Shown: positions 1 to 9,143 of the stretch, in pieces
How positions within the stretch are numbered: the stretch's first letter is position 1
Layout of the letters: each line of letters begins with the position of its first letter
Assembly: GCA_028687585.1 (NCBI GenBank)
Contig: JAQTZV010000009.1
Span: 62,001 to 126,000 of the forward strand
Origin: Desulfuromonadaceae bacterium
Lineage (GTDB): Bacteria; Desulfobacterota; Desulfuromonadia; Geobacterales; Pseudopelobacteraceae
Direction of reading: 5' to 3'
DNA: 64,000 bases
Translations under genes and position numbers: made by a program
Notes under the pieces: generated by a model
What the model saw: only the letters and a program-made list of their open reading frames with translations
Databases searched by the model: none
Told to the model about the DNA's origin: nothing

Positions 1-2
1 TT

Positions 3-515
3 TTCCGCCTTGCCGCCCGGATGCAGGAGGAGGGTTTCCTGCGCTATGCGCTGCCCGCAGAGGGGGAGATCGTCTCCTTCCACGAAATCGGACTACAAGA
101 GCTGGGGTTGGACGTCAATCGCGACCGGGTGCAGTTTTTCCAGGGTGACGCCTGCAATCTGCCGGAAAAATTCACCGGCTATGATCTGGTATTAGCCGCC
201 AATCTGATCGACCGGCTTTACTCACCGCGCCGTTTCCTCTCCACCATTCATGAACGGATCAATCCCGGAGGAGTGCTGGTGCTGACGTCACCCTACACCT
301 GGCTCGAGGAGTACACCAAAAAAGAAGAGTGGCTGGGGGGGTATCGCGCAGCGGGTGAACCGGTCTGGTCGCTGGATGGGTTGAAGGAAGCATTGGCACC
401 GCATTTTACTATGGTTGGAGAGCCGCGTGATGTGCCGTTCGTTATCCGCGAGACAAAACGGAAATTTCAGCATACAGTGGCACAGCTGACCGTCTGGGCG
501 CTTGAAGGAGAATAA
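3..515 (+). CDS. OvoA-type 4-mercaptohistidine N1-methyltransferase domain, 3' part only
   Basis: The open frame enters from the left edge, so the N-terminus is outside the window. The visible 171 residues are the second half of a class I SAM-dependent methyltransferase. Segments NLIDRLYSPRRFL, SPYTWLEEYT and DVPFVIRETKRKFQH are characteristic of the C-terminal methyltransferase domain of OvoA, which methylates 5-thiohistidine in ovothiol biosynthesis. In the known family this domain is usually fused to the FGE-like sulfoxide synthase; whether it is fused or stand-alone here cannot be told. The frame ends with TAA at 513-515 and is followed by an independent gene after 57 bases. Family assignment is from motif memory and fairly secure; the substrate is inferred. 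Confidence 0.75.
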   Translation, partial: FRLAARMQEEGFLRYALPAEGEIVSFHEIGLQELGLDVNRDRVQFFQGDACNLPEKFTGYDLVLAANLIDRLYSPRRFLSTIHERINPGGVLVLTSPYTWLEEYTKKEEWLGGYRAAGEPVWSLDGLKEALAPHFTMVGEPRDVPFVIRETKRKFQHTVAQLTVWALEGE

Positions 516-572
516 AGCAGTCTGCACACGAACAACATCTGCACTACGCAAAACCAACCAGGAGGATAATTA

Positions 573-899
573 ATGAGATGGATTTTTACCGCGTTAGCCA
601 TTGGATTAGCGTTTTCAGAAGGACAGGCGTTTGCCGATAACTTCCGTTGTCCGAATGAAAATATTGTCTCCACCGGAGACAGCATCTCCACGGTAGCGTC
701 GAAATGCGATCCCCCTGCTTTCATGTTCAAGCGAGAGGAGCCGATGACGATTGAAGACAATAGAACAGATAGCAAGACAGGAACCAGAATCATCTACATT
801 GAGGTGCAAGAGTGGACATACAATCAGGGTTTATCACATACGCTGATATTCCGTAACGGCATCTTTTCAGAGATCCGTTTTGGTGGTTTTGCCAAATGA
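573..899 (+). CDS. DUF2845-type exported small protein
   Basis: This 108-residue protein starts at an ATG preceded by AGGAGG with good spacing. Residues 1-21 form a signal peptide with a likely cut after AFA. The mature part has the DUF2845 pattern: FRC near the start, a GDS segment, a second Cys in SKCDPP, then EWTYN and a final FRNGIFSEIRFGGF strand. Members are short periplasmic or secreted proteins of unknown function; the two cysteines may form a disulfide. It lies convergent to the acyl-CoA synthetase, with only nine bases between the stop codons and no obvious terminator hairpin. Confidence 0.75.
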   Translation: MRWIFTALAIGLAFSEGQAFADNFRCPNENIVSTGDSISTVASKCDPPAFMFKREEPMTIEDNRTDSKTGTRIIYIEVQEWTYNQGLSHTLIFRNGIFSEIRFGGFAK

Positions 900-908
900 T
901 TTACAATA

Positions 909-2549
909 TCAGGCATATTTTTCCCGTAACGCAACCTTGTTGACCTTACCCACACTGGTTTTATCGATGGCATCCACAAAACGGACCTTCAGGAGTACCA
1001 CCTGCTTGTTGACCAGCCCCTTGTCGGCATATTCCTTAACGAGGTGGCTGATCACCTTTTCAGTCAATCCGCTGTCCGGACGGGGGATAACCAGTGCCAG
1101 GGGCCGCTCGCCCCATTTTTCGTCAGCTGTTCCGATCACCGCCACCTCGACCACGCCGGGGTGATGGGCGATGATGTCCTCCAACTCCAGCGACGAGACC
1201 CATTCGCCGGCCACCTTGACGACATCCTTGCTGCGGTCGGTAATGCGTACATACCCGAGTTCATCCCGCACCGCCACGTCGCCGGTATGCAGCCAGCCGC
1301 CTTCCCACAATCGTTCGGAGGCTTTGTGATCCTTAAGGTAGCCTTGCGTCAGCCAGGGAGCCCGCACCACAATTTCACCAGGGCTGGAGTTGTCACGCGG
1401 CTGTTCCTGCTTTGCAGCGTCAACGACCTTCAGGTCAACCAGAGGGAGCGAACAACCGGTCTTGCAGCGGATGACCGCCTGCTCATCAGGCGACAGTTCA
1501 AGCATTTCCGGGGTCAGATGGGCCAGGGTCAGTATCGGGCAGGTTTCAGACATGCCGTACCCGGTAAAGACATCAATGCCTTGACTCATGGCATCAATGC
1601 AGAGGGTACGGGACATGGCCGCCCCGCCGATGATCAGTTTCCACCCTGACAGGTCGATGCGCCGGGCGTGCGGATGCTTGAGCAGCATATGCAGAATGGT
1701 CGGAACGCAGTGGGAGAACGTAACCTTCTCTTTTTCCACCAGCTCCAGCAGCAGATCCGGCACATAACGGCCGGGGTATACCTGTTTAACCCCCATCATG
1801 GTGGCTATGTATGGAAACCCCCAGGCATGAACGTGGAACATGGGGGTGATCGGCATGTATACGTCCTGGCGATGGAATCGTCCATGCCCGGACACCGAAC
1901 CGAGTACTCCCAACGTCGCCATTGAATGCAGTACCAGTTGCCGGTGGCTGAAATATACCCCCTTGGGCATTCCTGTCGTTCCGGTTGAATAGAATGTGGT
2001 GGCACGGGTGTTTTCGTCGAAGTCGGCAAAATCGAACTCCGGAGACGCTGCTGCCAGCAGCTCCTCGTATTCACCGCAGAAAGTAATCGTCGTTGCAGGG
2101 GGGGCAGGTTCATCATTCAGCAGGACAAAACCCTTGACCGTATCCATCCGCCCTCGAATCTGCTCCAGGATCGGCAAAAATTCCGAGTTGACCAGCAGGA
2201 AATCGTCTTCGGCATGATCTATGGTGTAAAGGATCTGCTCCGGAGAGAGGCGCACGTTGATGGTATGCAGTACCGCTCCTATCATCGGTATGGCAAAAAA
2301 ACATTCCAGATAGCGGTGCGAATCCCAGTCCATCACCGCTACAGTGTCTCCCGGTTTGACGCCGAGCGAGGTGAGGGCATTTGCCAGTTTTTTAACCCTC
2401 CGGTGCAGTTCGCGGTAAGTGTAGCGGAATGTGCCGCGGTAGACGACCTCTTGATCCGGTGCGTTCACGACCGGACAGAAGAGCAGGTTTTTGATCAGGA
2501 GTTGGTAATCGTAGGCGGACGGGGTACGAACAATAGTGTGGTCAACCAT
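909..2549 (-). CDS. AMP-forming acyl-CoA synthetase (fatty-acid--CoA ligase)
   Basis: The 546-residue product belongs to the ANL superfamily and activates a carboxylic acid with ATP and CoA through an acyl-adenylate. The P-loop-like A3 motif reads YSTGTTGMPKGVYFSH, the A5 region reads GYGMSETCP, the A7 region has LHTGDVAVRDELGY, and the C-terminal lysine motif is KTSVGKVNK. Length and motif order fit medium- or long-chain fatty-acid CoA ligases; the substrate cannot be read from sequence. The ATG at 2549 has GGGAG ten bases upstream on the minus strand. It follows radA on the same strand after 68 bases and may be co-transcribed with it. Confidence 0.88.
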   Translation of the reverse strand: MVDHTIVRTPSAYDYQLLIKNLLFCPVVNAPDQEVVYRGTFRYTYRELHRRVKKLANALTSLGVKPGDTVAVMDWDSHRYLECFFAIPMIGAVLHTINVRLSPEQILYTIDHAEDDFLLVNSEFLPILEQIRGRMDTVKGFVLLNDEPAPPATTITFCGEYEELLAAASPEFDFADFDENTRATTFYSTGTTGMPKGVYFSHRQLVLHSMATLGVLGSVSGHGRFHRQDVYMPITPMFHVHAWGFPYIATMMGVKQVYPGRYVPDLLLELVEKEKVTFSHCVPTILHMLLKHPHARRIDLSGWKLIIGGAAMSRTLCIDAMSQGIDVFTGYGMSETCPILTLAHLTPEMLELSPDEQAVIRCKTGCSLPLVDLKVVDAAKQEQPRDNSSPGEIVVRAPWLTQGYLKDHKASERLWEGGWLHTGDVAVRDELGYVRITDRSKDVVKVAGEWVSSLELEDIIAHHPGVVEVAVIGTADEKWGERPLALVIPRPDSGLTEKVISHLVKEYADKGLVNKQVVLLKVRFVDAIDKTSVGKVNKVALREKYA

Positions 2550-2617
2550 GGTGGCGAGTCTCCCTGCTTGGAAATGGAATATATGCTCAGCGTACGTATC
2601 GGGTTATTCCAATGGTA

Positions 2618-3967
2618 TTATTCAAAGATTGCGTCCATCGCATCTTGAACCGTAGCGACACCTTCTAGGCGGATACCCCTTTTTTTCAGCCGCTTCAAAC
2701 TCCCGGCCGGAATGATGCAGCGCTTAAAGCCGAGTTTTTCTGCTTCGGCAATACGCAATTCAGGCTGGGTAACCGCCCGCACTTCGCCGGCCAGGCCGAC
2801 TTCGCCAAAAACAACCGTGTCAGGAGGGATGGCTTTGTCGAGATGGCTGGATGCAACCGCCATTATCATGGCCAGGTCGGCTGCCGGCTCATTCAGCCGT
2901 GCGCCGCCGGCGGCATTTAGAAAGATGTCTTGTCCGGTCATGTGCAGGCCGACTTTTTTCTCCAGGACGGCAACCAGCAGGGCGAGGCGGTTATGATCCA
3001 CTCCGATGGTTGTCCGGCGCGGAACACCGTACGATGATGCTGTTACCAGCGCCTGAAGCTCAACCAGAAGCGGCCGGCTCCCCTCCAGCGAGGTGGTGAC
3101 GACTGATCCTGATACACCCAGCGGGCGTTCGGATAGGAATAGCTCCGAAGGATTTGCCACTCCGCAGAGCCCCTCCTGTTTCATCTCAAAAACGCCGATT
3201 TCGTTAGTCGATCCGAAGCGGTTCTTGACCGCCCGCAGGATTCTGAAGGGATGGCTGCCGTCACCTTCGAAATAAAGGACTGTGTCAACCATATGCTCCA
3301 GCACGCGCGGACCGGCAATCGAGCCATCTTTGGTTACATGGCCGACGATAAATATCGGGATGTCACTCCCTTTGGCAAGCAGCATCAGTTTGCCGGCTGA
3401 TTCCCGCACCTGGCTGACGCTTCCGGGTGCCGACTCCAGAGCGGACGTCCAGACGGTCTGGATAGAGTCAACCACCATTGCGGCCGGCTTGAGGGCTGCA
3501 GCCTGCGTTAGGATAGCTTCAAGGGAGTTTTCAGCCAGGATCAGAAGGTTTTTGCTTGAAGCGCCAAGTCGCTCGCCACGAAGGCGGGTTTGTGACGCGG
3601 ACTCCTCACCCGACACATACAGGACCTTTCCCGCCTCTTCGGCAAGGGTGTGCATCGCCTGCAGCAGCAGAGTTGATTTGCCGATGCCCGGATCACCGCC
3701 GATGAGAACCAGTGACCCTGGGACAATGCCGCCGCCCAACACCCGATCAAGCTCTCCGATACCGGTCGGCCTCCGTGTTTCAGATTGGGGAGGAACATCG
3801 CAAATCGGTATAGGATGTGCACTTCCTGTTGCGCGCTGTGCATGTGAAACCTTGATAACGGCCTCTTCCGCCATGCTGTTCCAGGCTGCACAGTCAGGGC
3901 ATTTGCCGAGCCATTTAGGGGACTGGCTGCCGCATTTCTGACAGGTAAATATCGTTTTCTGCTTCAT
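2618..3967 (-). CDS. radA: DNA repair protein RadA
   Basis: RadA is a RecA-like DnaB-type branch-migration ATPase in recombination repair. The 449 residues show an N-terminal zinc finger (Cys 9, 12, 23, 26), a Walker A motif GGDPGIGKST at 90-99, a Walker B region ending MVVDSIQT near 170, the family signature KNRFG at 248-252 and a C-terminal Lon-protease-like domain. The ATG at 3967 is preferred to an upstream start because GAGGG lies seven bases before it and the protein then begins MKQKTIFTCQKCG as RadA should; an upstream extension would overlap the divergent HEAT-repeat gene. Length equals the family norm. Confidence 0.95.
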   Translation of the reverse strand: MKQKTIFTCQKCGSQSPKWLGKCPDCAAWNSMAEEAVIKVSHAQRATGSAHPIPICDVPPQSETRRPTGIGELDRVLGGGIVPGSLVLIGGDPGIGKSTLLLQAMHTLAEEAGKVLYVSGEESASQTRLRGERLGASSKNLLILAENSLEAILTQAAALKPAAMVVDSIQTVWTSALESAPGSVSQVRESAGKLMLLAKGSDIPIFIVGHVTKDGSIAGPRVLEHMVDTVLYFEGDGSHPFRILRAVKNRFGSTNEIGVFEMKQEGLCGVANPSELFLSERPLGVSGSVVTTSLEGSRPLLVELQALVTASSYGVPRRTTIGVDHNRLALLVAVLEKKVGLHMTGQDIFLNAAGGARLNEPAADLAMIMAVASSHLDKAIPPDTVVFGEVGLAGEVRAVTQPELRIAEAEKLGFKRCIIPAGSLKRLKKRGIRLEGVATVQDAMDAIFE

Positions 3968-4076
3968 AGAGCCCTCGTGAACATTCAGCCGATGTAATCT
4001 AGATCTGCAGTTTTTTTGGGAAAGACTTTTGCGCGGCAGTATGGCATAATTTCCGCCCCTAATACAAGGAGCGGCA

Positions 4077-5681
4077 ATGTCTTTCCATCGTCCACCAGCT
4101 ACACACGACTCCATCAATGCGCTGGGCACTCTCTCCCGTGCCCTGCGGGCGTGGAAGTTTTATCCGAAAGGACACCCGTCACGTCGCAGCAGCCTCTGCC
4201 TGGCTCATGCCGCGATGCTGCAGCTTCTGGATGGCAATACACTCTCTCTCGCCTGCGGCCGTACCGGTTTCACTCTCCCGGACGGGGAATCCCTGAAAGA
4301 TACTTCCGGGATCTCCACCGGACTGGCCTACGAGCTGTTCATTCGCCGGGTTCAAAAAATTACGTTTTTTCAGGATCTGTATCAAGAGGATGTGGTGGAG
4401 CTGTTTAAACTATTGAGTCTGTCTCCCGAGCAGATTCACCAATCCGGTGGCATGGATGTCATAATGGCTGAACGCGGAATTCGCTCCATCTGGGTAAATG
4501 AATTTGATCTGGCGGCTATCCGCAGAAAGCGTGAAAGGGTAGAACGGACCGGAATTGTCCCACAGGGGATTGAAGAGTCTGAAATCGTTGATGACGCCGG
4601 CTCGGCTGTAGAGCGGCTCTCTCCCGAGCCGGAGGAGCTGCCGGGGGAACAGCAACTGCAGGCGTTGCTCGGTCGAATTGCATCCTGCGTAGACGACGAT
4701 ATATACCTGCTTTTGGTCCGTCAGGCGGTTGCGTGTGTCGACATTCCCCAGATGCGTCATGAACCTGGTTCGCTGTTTCTGCTGATTGATCTGCTTGCCG
4801 GCCACGCCGGCGACGAGCAGCGCAGCCAAGGAATGCGCGAGTGTGCACAATTTGCTATGGAGCAGATCGTCACAACCGGGGATATTTTGTCTGTTGCACT
4901 TGAACAGACAGAACGAGGCACCGAAATCCCGGAAAACGCCTTACAAGCTGTTATAAAAGCAGGTGGTGCGACCGCCATCGTCTCTACAATTGAATTGATG
5001 GGGCGCACCACCTCCCTGAAAACCAGAAAAACGCTCTCCATAGTTCTGGGTAGTCTCGGCGAGGCTGCCGTGCCGGCTCTCCTTACGCTGGTGAATGACT
5101 CCCGTTGGTTTATTACACGAAATATCTGTGCGATTTTAGGAACTATTGCCAGCCGGGAAGCGCTTGATGCGGTTATAACATGCCTTCAGCACTCTGACCT
5201 CCGTGTGCGGAAAGAGGCTATCCGCAGCTTGGTACAAATTGGTGGCGATGAGGCCGAGTCTGCCATTCTCGACGTCCTGCGCGGCCCGGAGACGGTGCTG
5301 TATCCACAGGCGATCGCATCACTGGGGGGGATGAAGAGTAGAAAGTCGTTAATCGACCTCTTACGGATCTTGACTTCAAGTGACCTGTTTTTAAAAAACC
5401 TCTCTCTCAAAATCGATGCTTTGACCGCCATCGCTGCAATCGGAGACCGTCAGGTGACGCCACTGCTTGTAATGCTTATGGAAGAACGACACCTGTTGGC
5501 TGCAGCGCGTGGCCGACAGTTAAAATCTTCCATAGCTGCATGCCTGGGTAAACTTGGAGATGCCAGAGCATTGCCGATCCTTACCAAGCTCAGCTCCAGC
5601 AATGGAGAACTTGGTTCGGCATGCGCCGAGTCAATGAAAATGATAGAAAAAATTGAAGGAAGCCCTGATGGGAACTCTTGA
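4077..5681 (+). CDS. HEAT-repeat protein with FYPxxHP N-terminal domain
   Basis: This 534-residue soluble protein has two parts. Residues 1 to about 150 form a domain with an FYPKGHP motif at 28-34 that is also found at the start of the next gene. Residues about 300-525 are HEAT/PBS-lyase-like helical repeats, for example ITRNICAILGTIASREALDAV and VRKEAIRSLVQIGGDEAE, a protein-interaction scaffold. No catalytic motif is visible. The ATG has AAGGAG seven bases upstream. The last 14 bases overlap the HD-GYP gene, so the two are probably translated together. A role as partner or regulator of the HD-GYP protein is inference from that arrangement. Confidence 0.8.
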   Translation: MSFHRPPATHDSINALGTLSRALRAWKFYPKGHPSRRSSLCLAHAAMLQLLDGNTLSLACGRTGFTLPDGESLKDTSGISTGLAYELFIRRVQKITFFQDLYQEDVVELFKLLSLSPEQIHQSGGMDVIMAERGIRSIWVNEFDLAAIRRKRERVERTGIVPQGIEESEIVDDAGSAVERLSPEPEELPGEQQLQALLGRIASCVDDDIYLLLVRQAVACVDIPQMRHEPGSLFLLIDLLAGHAGDEQRSQGMRECAQFAMEQIVTTGDILSVALEQTERGTEIPENALQAVIKAGGATAIVSTIELMGRTTSLKTRKTLSIVLGSLGEAAVPALLTLVNDSRWFITRNICAILGTIASREALDAVITCLQHSDLRVRKEAIRSLVQIGGDEAESAILDVLRGPETVLYPQAIASLGGMKSRKSLIDLLRILTSSDLFLKNLSLKIDALTAIAAIGDRQVTPLLVMLMEERHLLAAARGRQLKSSIAACLGKLGDARALPILTKLSSSNGELGSACAESMKMIEKIEGSPDGNS

Positions 5682-7059
5682 CAAGTCGAGCGCACTGAGG
5701 CTTATCACGCTTTTTTCCGGCGTCGTAAAGGGGATTTCCTTTTATCCTGCTTCGCATCCGGCAATCAGGCAGCCGCTCGTGGAACTGTACAACATGCTGA
5801 CAACGGCGCTCAGCGTGGAAAAGCAAGTATCATGGGGGTTGATTGATGGCATCATGTTTTATGATGACCACCTCTTTATCACCCCGTCAACAGTAATTTC
5901 CGATCTGACGAACCGAATGGTTGAGAAGGAAATCAACCGGATTGTGGCAACCGCATCCCTTCGCTATGATGAGTTGGAAACATTCGTCAAGCTTTTTTCA
6001 GTCAAGGGGGTGCGTGCCGATACTCTTTCCCGTCAGATGGAGGAAAACAAGATAACCGGCCTGACGCTGATTCGCAACGGCGAAGAAGATGCTGATCCGG
6101 CAAACGATGAGCTTGAAAGCGGCCCCGGCAGCGATCATCTTGAGACGTATAACCGGGCCCTTACTGCTGTCAGGTCAATCTGCCGTGATATTGAACGGGG
6201 CCGCATTCCAAACAGCGCTCCACTGATTCAGATTGTAGACCAGATGGCCGATATCATCATGCTGGAACCGGCGGCTCTTCTTGGACTGACGATGATAAAG
6301 GATTACGACAACTATACCTTCAATCACTGCGTTAACGTCGGTGTTCTGGCGATGGCATTAGGGGCGGCACTTGGCTTGAATTCCATGTCTGTTAGAGATC
6401 TGGGAATTGCCGGTCAACTCCATGACATCGGCAAAACCTTGATCCCAAAGGCTATTCTGAATAAACCGGGCAAACTTTCCAGTGCCGAGTTTGATGAAAT
6501 AAAACGGCATCCTGAGCTTGGATCTAAAATTATCCGTGAAATGGAGGGACTGTCGCCGCATCTTTCCTCTGTTGTGCTGGGCCACCATCTGCACTACAAC
6601 CGGAGCGGATATCCTGAATGGGCAAGCAGGCTTCCATTTAATCAGATGATTGATATCATTGCGGTCGCCGATACCTATGATGCCATTACGACTCTGCGGG
6701 TTTACCAGCATCCGGTCAATCCGAAAAAAGCACTGCACGAGATGCAGTCTTTGACAAATACGATTCTTGCGGGAGGAGTTGTTGAACGGTTTGTAGAAAT
6801 GATGGGCAATTATCCCGTGGGAACGCTCGTGCGTCTTGATAACAACGAGGTTGCGATTGTGTGCCGACCGAATCCGCTGGATGAAAATGCGCCACTGGTA
6901 CGTGTATTGATTGAGGAAGATGGTACGCGCCTGCGCGTTCCGCGGGAACAGGCGCTGACAGATTCGGAGGGAACATGCTACGCCAGAATAGTCGCCGTTG
7001 TTGATCCGTTATTGAAGAGCATCGATGTTGGGCGCTGGATTGCAGGTGGTAATTACTAG
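5668..7059 (+). CDS. HD-GYP domain phosphodiesterase-like signalling protein
   Basis: The 463-residue protein carries the same FYPxxHP N-terminal domain as its neighbour (FYPASHP at 25-31) followed by an HD-GYP domain. Metal-binding HD is at 252-253 in LHDIGKTLIPK, and the GYP signature is HHLHYNRSGYPE around 308-317, close to the consensus. HD-GYP proteins hydrolyse cyclic di-GMP or related dinucleotides; activity here is inferred. No membrane segment or receiver domain is visible, so input would come through the N-terminal domain. The start at 5668 is chosen over an ATG at 5653 because GAAGGAAG sits correctly before it. It overlaps the HEAT-repeat gene by 14 bases. Confidence 0.88.
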   Translation: MGTLDKSSALRLITLFSGVVKGISFYPASHPAIRQPLVELYNMLTTALSVEKQVSWGLIDGIMFYDDHLFITPSTVISDLTNRMVEKEINRIVATASLRYDELETFVKLFSVKGVRADTLSRQMEENKITGLTLIRNGEEDADPANDELESGPGSDHLETYNRALTAVRSICRDIERGRIPNSAPLIQIVDQMADIIMLEPAALLGLTMIKDYDNYTFNHCVNVGVLAMALGAALGLNSMSVRDLGIAGQLHDIGKTLIPKAILNKPGKLSSAEFDEIKRHPELGSKIIREMEGLSPHLSSVVLGHHLHYNRSGYPEWASRLPFNQMIDIIAVADTYDAITTLRVYQHPVNPKKALHEMQSLTNTILAGGVVERFVEMMGNYPVGTLVRLDNNEVAIVCRPNPLDENAPLVRVLIEEDGTRLRVPREQALTDSEGTCYARIVAVVDPLLKSIDVGRWIAGGNY

Positions 7060-7132
7060 CCCTGATAAACAGGATATGTGCGTTAACGAGTTGATTTTCC
7101 GCCAGAAAGCGCAGAAAACCAATTCTAACTTA

Positions 7133-7708
7133 CTAAAGTGGTATTTTGCAGAATGCGCTGGCAGCAGCCTGACGTGTAGAGGCATGCTGTGATGTCAAGA
7201 GCGTTTGAATTCCGGATAATGACAACAGGTCTTTATACCCCGCCAGAGCAGTGGCAGCCTCTGCTTCGAGCACGCCGTCACCTGCAGTCAGGAAGGGGCG
7301 TAATCTATTGAGGATATCCGGAGACGCGGGGAAATTACGCAGCGCAGCTATTGCACGCGCCTGAATGGTTGGGCTTTCATCCTCAAGAAGTTCCAGTAGT
7401 ACCGGAATGGTCTCCGGAAACGCCAGCTTCCCCAATACCGCCACTGCCGCCGAGCGGATATCAACCTCAGGACGACGGGCACAGTAGACAAGCGGCTTCA
7501 GCACTGCCGCTCCGCCGATTTCACCGAGAGCGTGGATTGCACCTATCCGGCTTCCCATATTCCCTGTTTTAAGCGTTTCAAGGATCTCGTCAACACTGCT
7601 GGCTGCTTCCAGGGTTTCGATTGCATCTGCGGCTGCGAGCCTGACCTCTCGCGCAGGATCCTTCAGCAACGGGCGCAAAACGTCTATACGTGCACGGGCT
7701 TTTTCCAT
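7133..7708 (-). CDS. HEAT-repeat protein
   Basis: The 191-residue product consists almost entirely of HEAT/PBS-lyase-type helical repeats: PAREVRLAAADAIETLE, SRIGAIHALGEIGGAAVL, VDIRSAAVAVLGKLAFPETI and TIQARAIAALRNFPASPDI follow one another at about 31-residue spacing. No signal peptide, membrane segment or enzyme motif is present, so it is most likely a small binding scaffold. It converges on the HD-GYP gene and diverges from the flavodiiron gene. There is no convincing Shine-Dalgarno sequence before the ATG at 7708, so the exact start is less sure than the gene itself. Confidence 0.75.
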   Translation of the reverse strand: MEKARARIDVLRPLLKDPAREVRLAAADAIETLEAASSVDEILETLKTGNMGSRIGAIHALGEIGGAAVLKPLVYCARRPEVDIRSAAVAVLGKLAFPETIPVLLELLEDESPTIQARAIAALRNFPASPDILNRLRPFLTAGDGVLEAEAATALAGYKDLLSLSGIQTLLTSQHASTRQAAASAFCKIPL

Positions 7709-7884
7709 GGGTAAAGTGTAGCAGAAACAGCCTGGCGAAACAATTGAGAATGAATTCCCGCTTGTACACGAGATATGAATTCTGATATGTTGGCGAATCT
7801 ATTTGATAATGATTGAAACTAAACAAACCATGCGGCCGCCTCAACGTTGCGGAAAGCTGCACACAACAAAGGGAGATTTCAAAT

Positions 7885-9075
7885 ATGCTCGGACCGATAG
7901 AAATTAAACCGGGACTCTACTGGATAGGATCCGAAGACCCCGATCTCAGGGTCTTTGACGATCTTTTCCCCACTGAACACGGCACCAGTTACAATGCATA
8001 TCTGCTGAAATGGAACGATAAGGTAGTGCTTATCGACACGGTCGAAGAAAAATACGTTGATGAATATATGGATAAGGTCAGATCGCTGGTAGACCCGAAA
8101 ACGATCGATTATATCGTTGTCAACCATACTGAGCATGACCACTCCGGTTCGCTGATGCATCTAATGGGACAGGCCCCGCAGGCAGTGGTCTACTGTACGC
8201 CCGCTGCTAAAAACTTCCTCGGCAACATCCTGAATAAACAGATTTCCTGCCAAACAATTAAAGATGGCGACATCCTTGATCTTGGAGGGCGTACCCTGCG
8301 TTTTATTACCGCCCCGTTTTTGCATTGGCCGGACACCATGTTCACCCGACTGGAAGAAGATAATATCCTTTTTTCCTGTGACGCCTTTGGGGCCCACTAC
8401 TGGCAGACCGGACATATCTTTAACGATGAAGTAGAGGACTTTACCTCAGCACGCCATTTTTATTTTGACTGCATCTTCCGCCCCTTCAAGGACAAAATAT
8501 TATCAGCGGTCGAAAAAATCCGCCACGACGTCATCGATATGATCTGTCCCAGTCATGGACCGATCATCCGTCGAGATCCGTGGAAAGTTATCTGCCAGTT
8601 TGAGGAGTGGAGCAAGCCACCTTCACAGAACAAAAAGATTGTGCTCCTCTTTCTGTCGCCGCACGGCAGCACTGAAAAGATGGCTTCCGCCGTTGCCAGG
8701 GGCGCTGCACGAGACGGCATCGAGGTTGCCAGTTATCACATCAACAGCCTGAACGCCAGCGAGTTGCGCAATCTGATGGAAGAGGCAGATGCCCTGCTGT
8801 TCGGCATCCCGACGTTTAATCGCGACATTGCCAAGCCGATGTGGGATGTGCTGGCGTATCTCAGTACGATAAAGCTGAAGACAAATCTTGCGGGAATTTT
8901 CGGCAGCTACGGCTGGAGCGGCGAGGCCTGCAAAATGGCGGAAGACCGCCTTAAAACCCTCGGCTTCAAGCTGGTGGGCGAAACGGTGCGGACGCAGTTT
9001 TCTCCGGACCCGGAAGTGCTTTCGCAGTGCGAAGCGCTCGGACGAGCGGCGGCTGAAGCGGTGGCCGCCAGATAA
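7885..9075 (+). CDS. fprA: Flavodiiron protein (rubredoxin:O2/NO oxidoreductase family)
   Basis: Flavodiiron proteins reduce O2 to water, or NO to N2O, in the cytoplasm of anaerobes. The 396 residues show a beta-lactamase-like diiron domain with ligands His81, Glu83 and Asp85 in NHTEHDHSGS, His147 in FLHWPD, Asp166 in SCDAFG and His224 in CPSHGP, then a C-terminal flavodoxin domain beginning near FLSPHGSTEKMA. All diiron ligands are present. The ATG at 7885 has GGGAG ten bases upstream and gives the normal length; an ORF start 72 bases earlier is rejected. No rubredoxin gene lies beside it. Likely function is oxygen or NO detoxification. Confidence 0.9.
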   Translation: MLGPIEIKPGLYWIGSEDPDLRVFDDLFPTEHGTSYNAYLLKWNDKVVLIDTVEEKYVDEYMDKVRSLVDPKTIDYIVVNHTEHDHSGSLMHLMGQAPQAVVYCTPAAKNFLGNILNKQISCQTIKDGDILDLGGRTLRFITAPFLHWPDTMFTRLEEDNILFSCDAFGAHYWQTGHIFNDEVEDFTSARHFYFDCIFRPFKDKILSAVEKIRHDVIDMICPSHGPIIRRDPWKVICQFEEWSKPPSQNKKIVLLFLSPHGSTEKMASAVARGAARDGIEVASYHINSLNASELRNLMEEADALLFGIPTFNRDIAKPMWDVLAYLSTIKLKTNLAGIFGSYGWSGEACKMAEDRLKTLGFKLVGETVRTQFSPDPEVLSQCEALGRAAAEAVAAR

Positions 9076-9102
9076 AGCTATCGGTTACATCATAACAACA
9101 AC

Positions 9103-9131
9103 AGAGCGGCGGGCATTGTGCCCGCCGCTCT
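9103..9131. terminator. Perfect 13-bp hairpin between convergent genes
   Basis: The arms AGAGCGGCGGGCA and TGCCCGCCGCTCT are perfect complements around a three-base TTG loop. It lies between the stop of fprA on the plus strand and the stop of the zinc-ribbon ORF on the minus strand, the position of a bidirectional terminator. A long T-tract is missing on both sides. Confidence 0.6.
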
Positions 9132-9143
9132 AATTTAGAGAAG

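Noticed and set aside
3968-4129. Upstream start for RadA at 4129
   Set aside because: It would overlap the divergent HEAT-repeat gene and add 54 residues absent from the family; the ATG at 3967 has a good ribosome site.
7802-7816. GATAATGATTGA before the flavodiiron gene, partly Fur-like
   Set aside because: Only two imperfect hexamers with no symmetry; not enough for a call.
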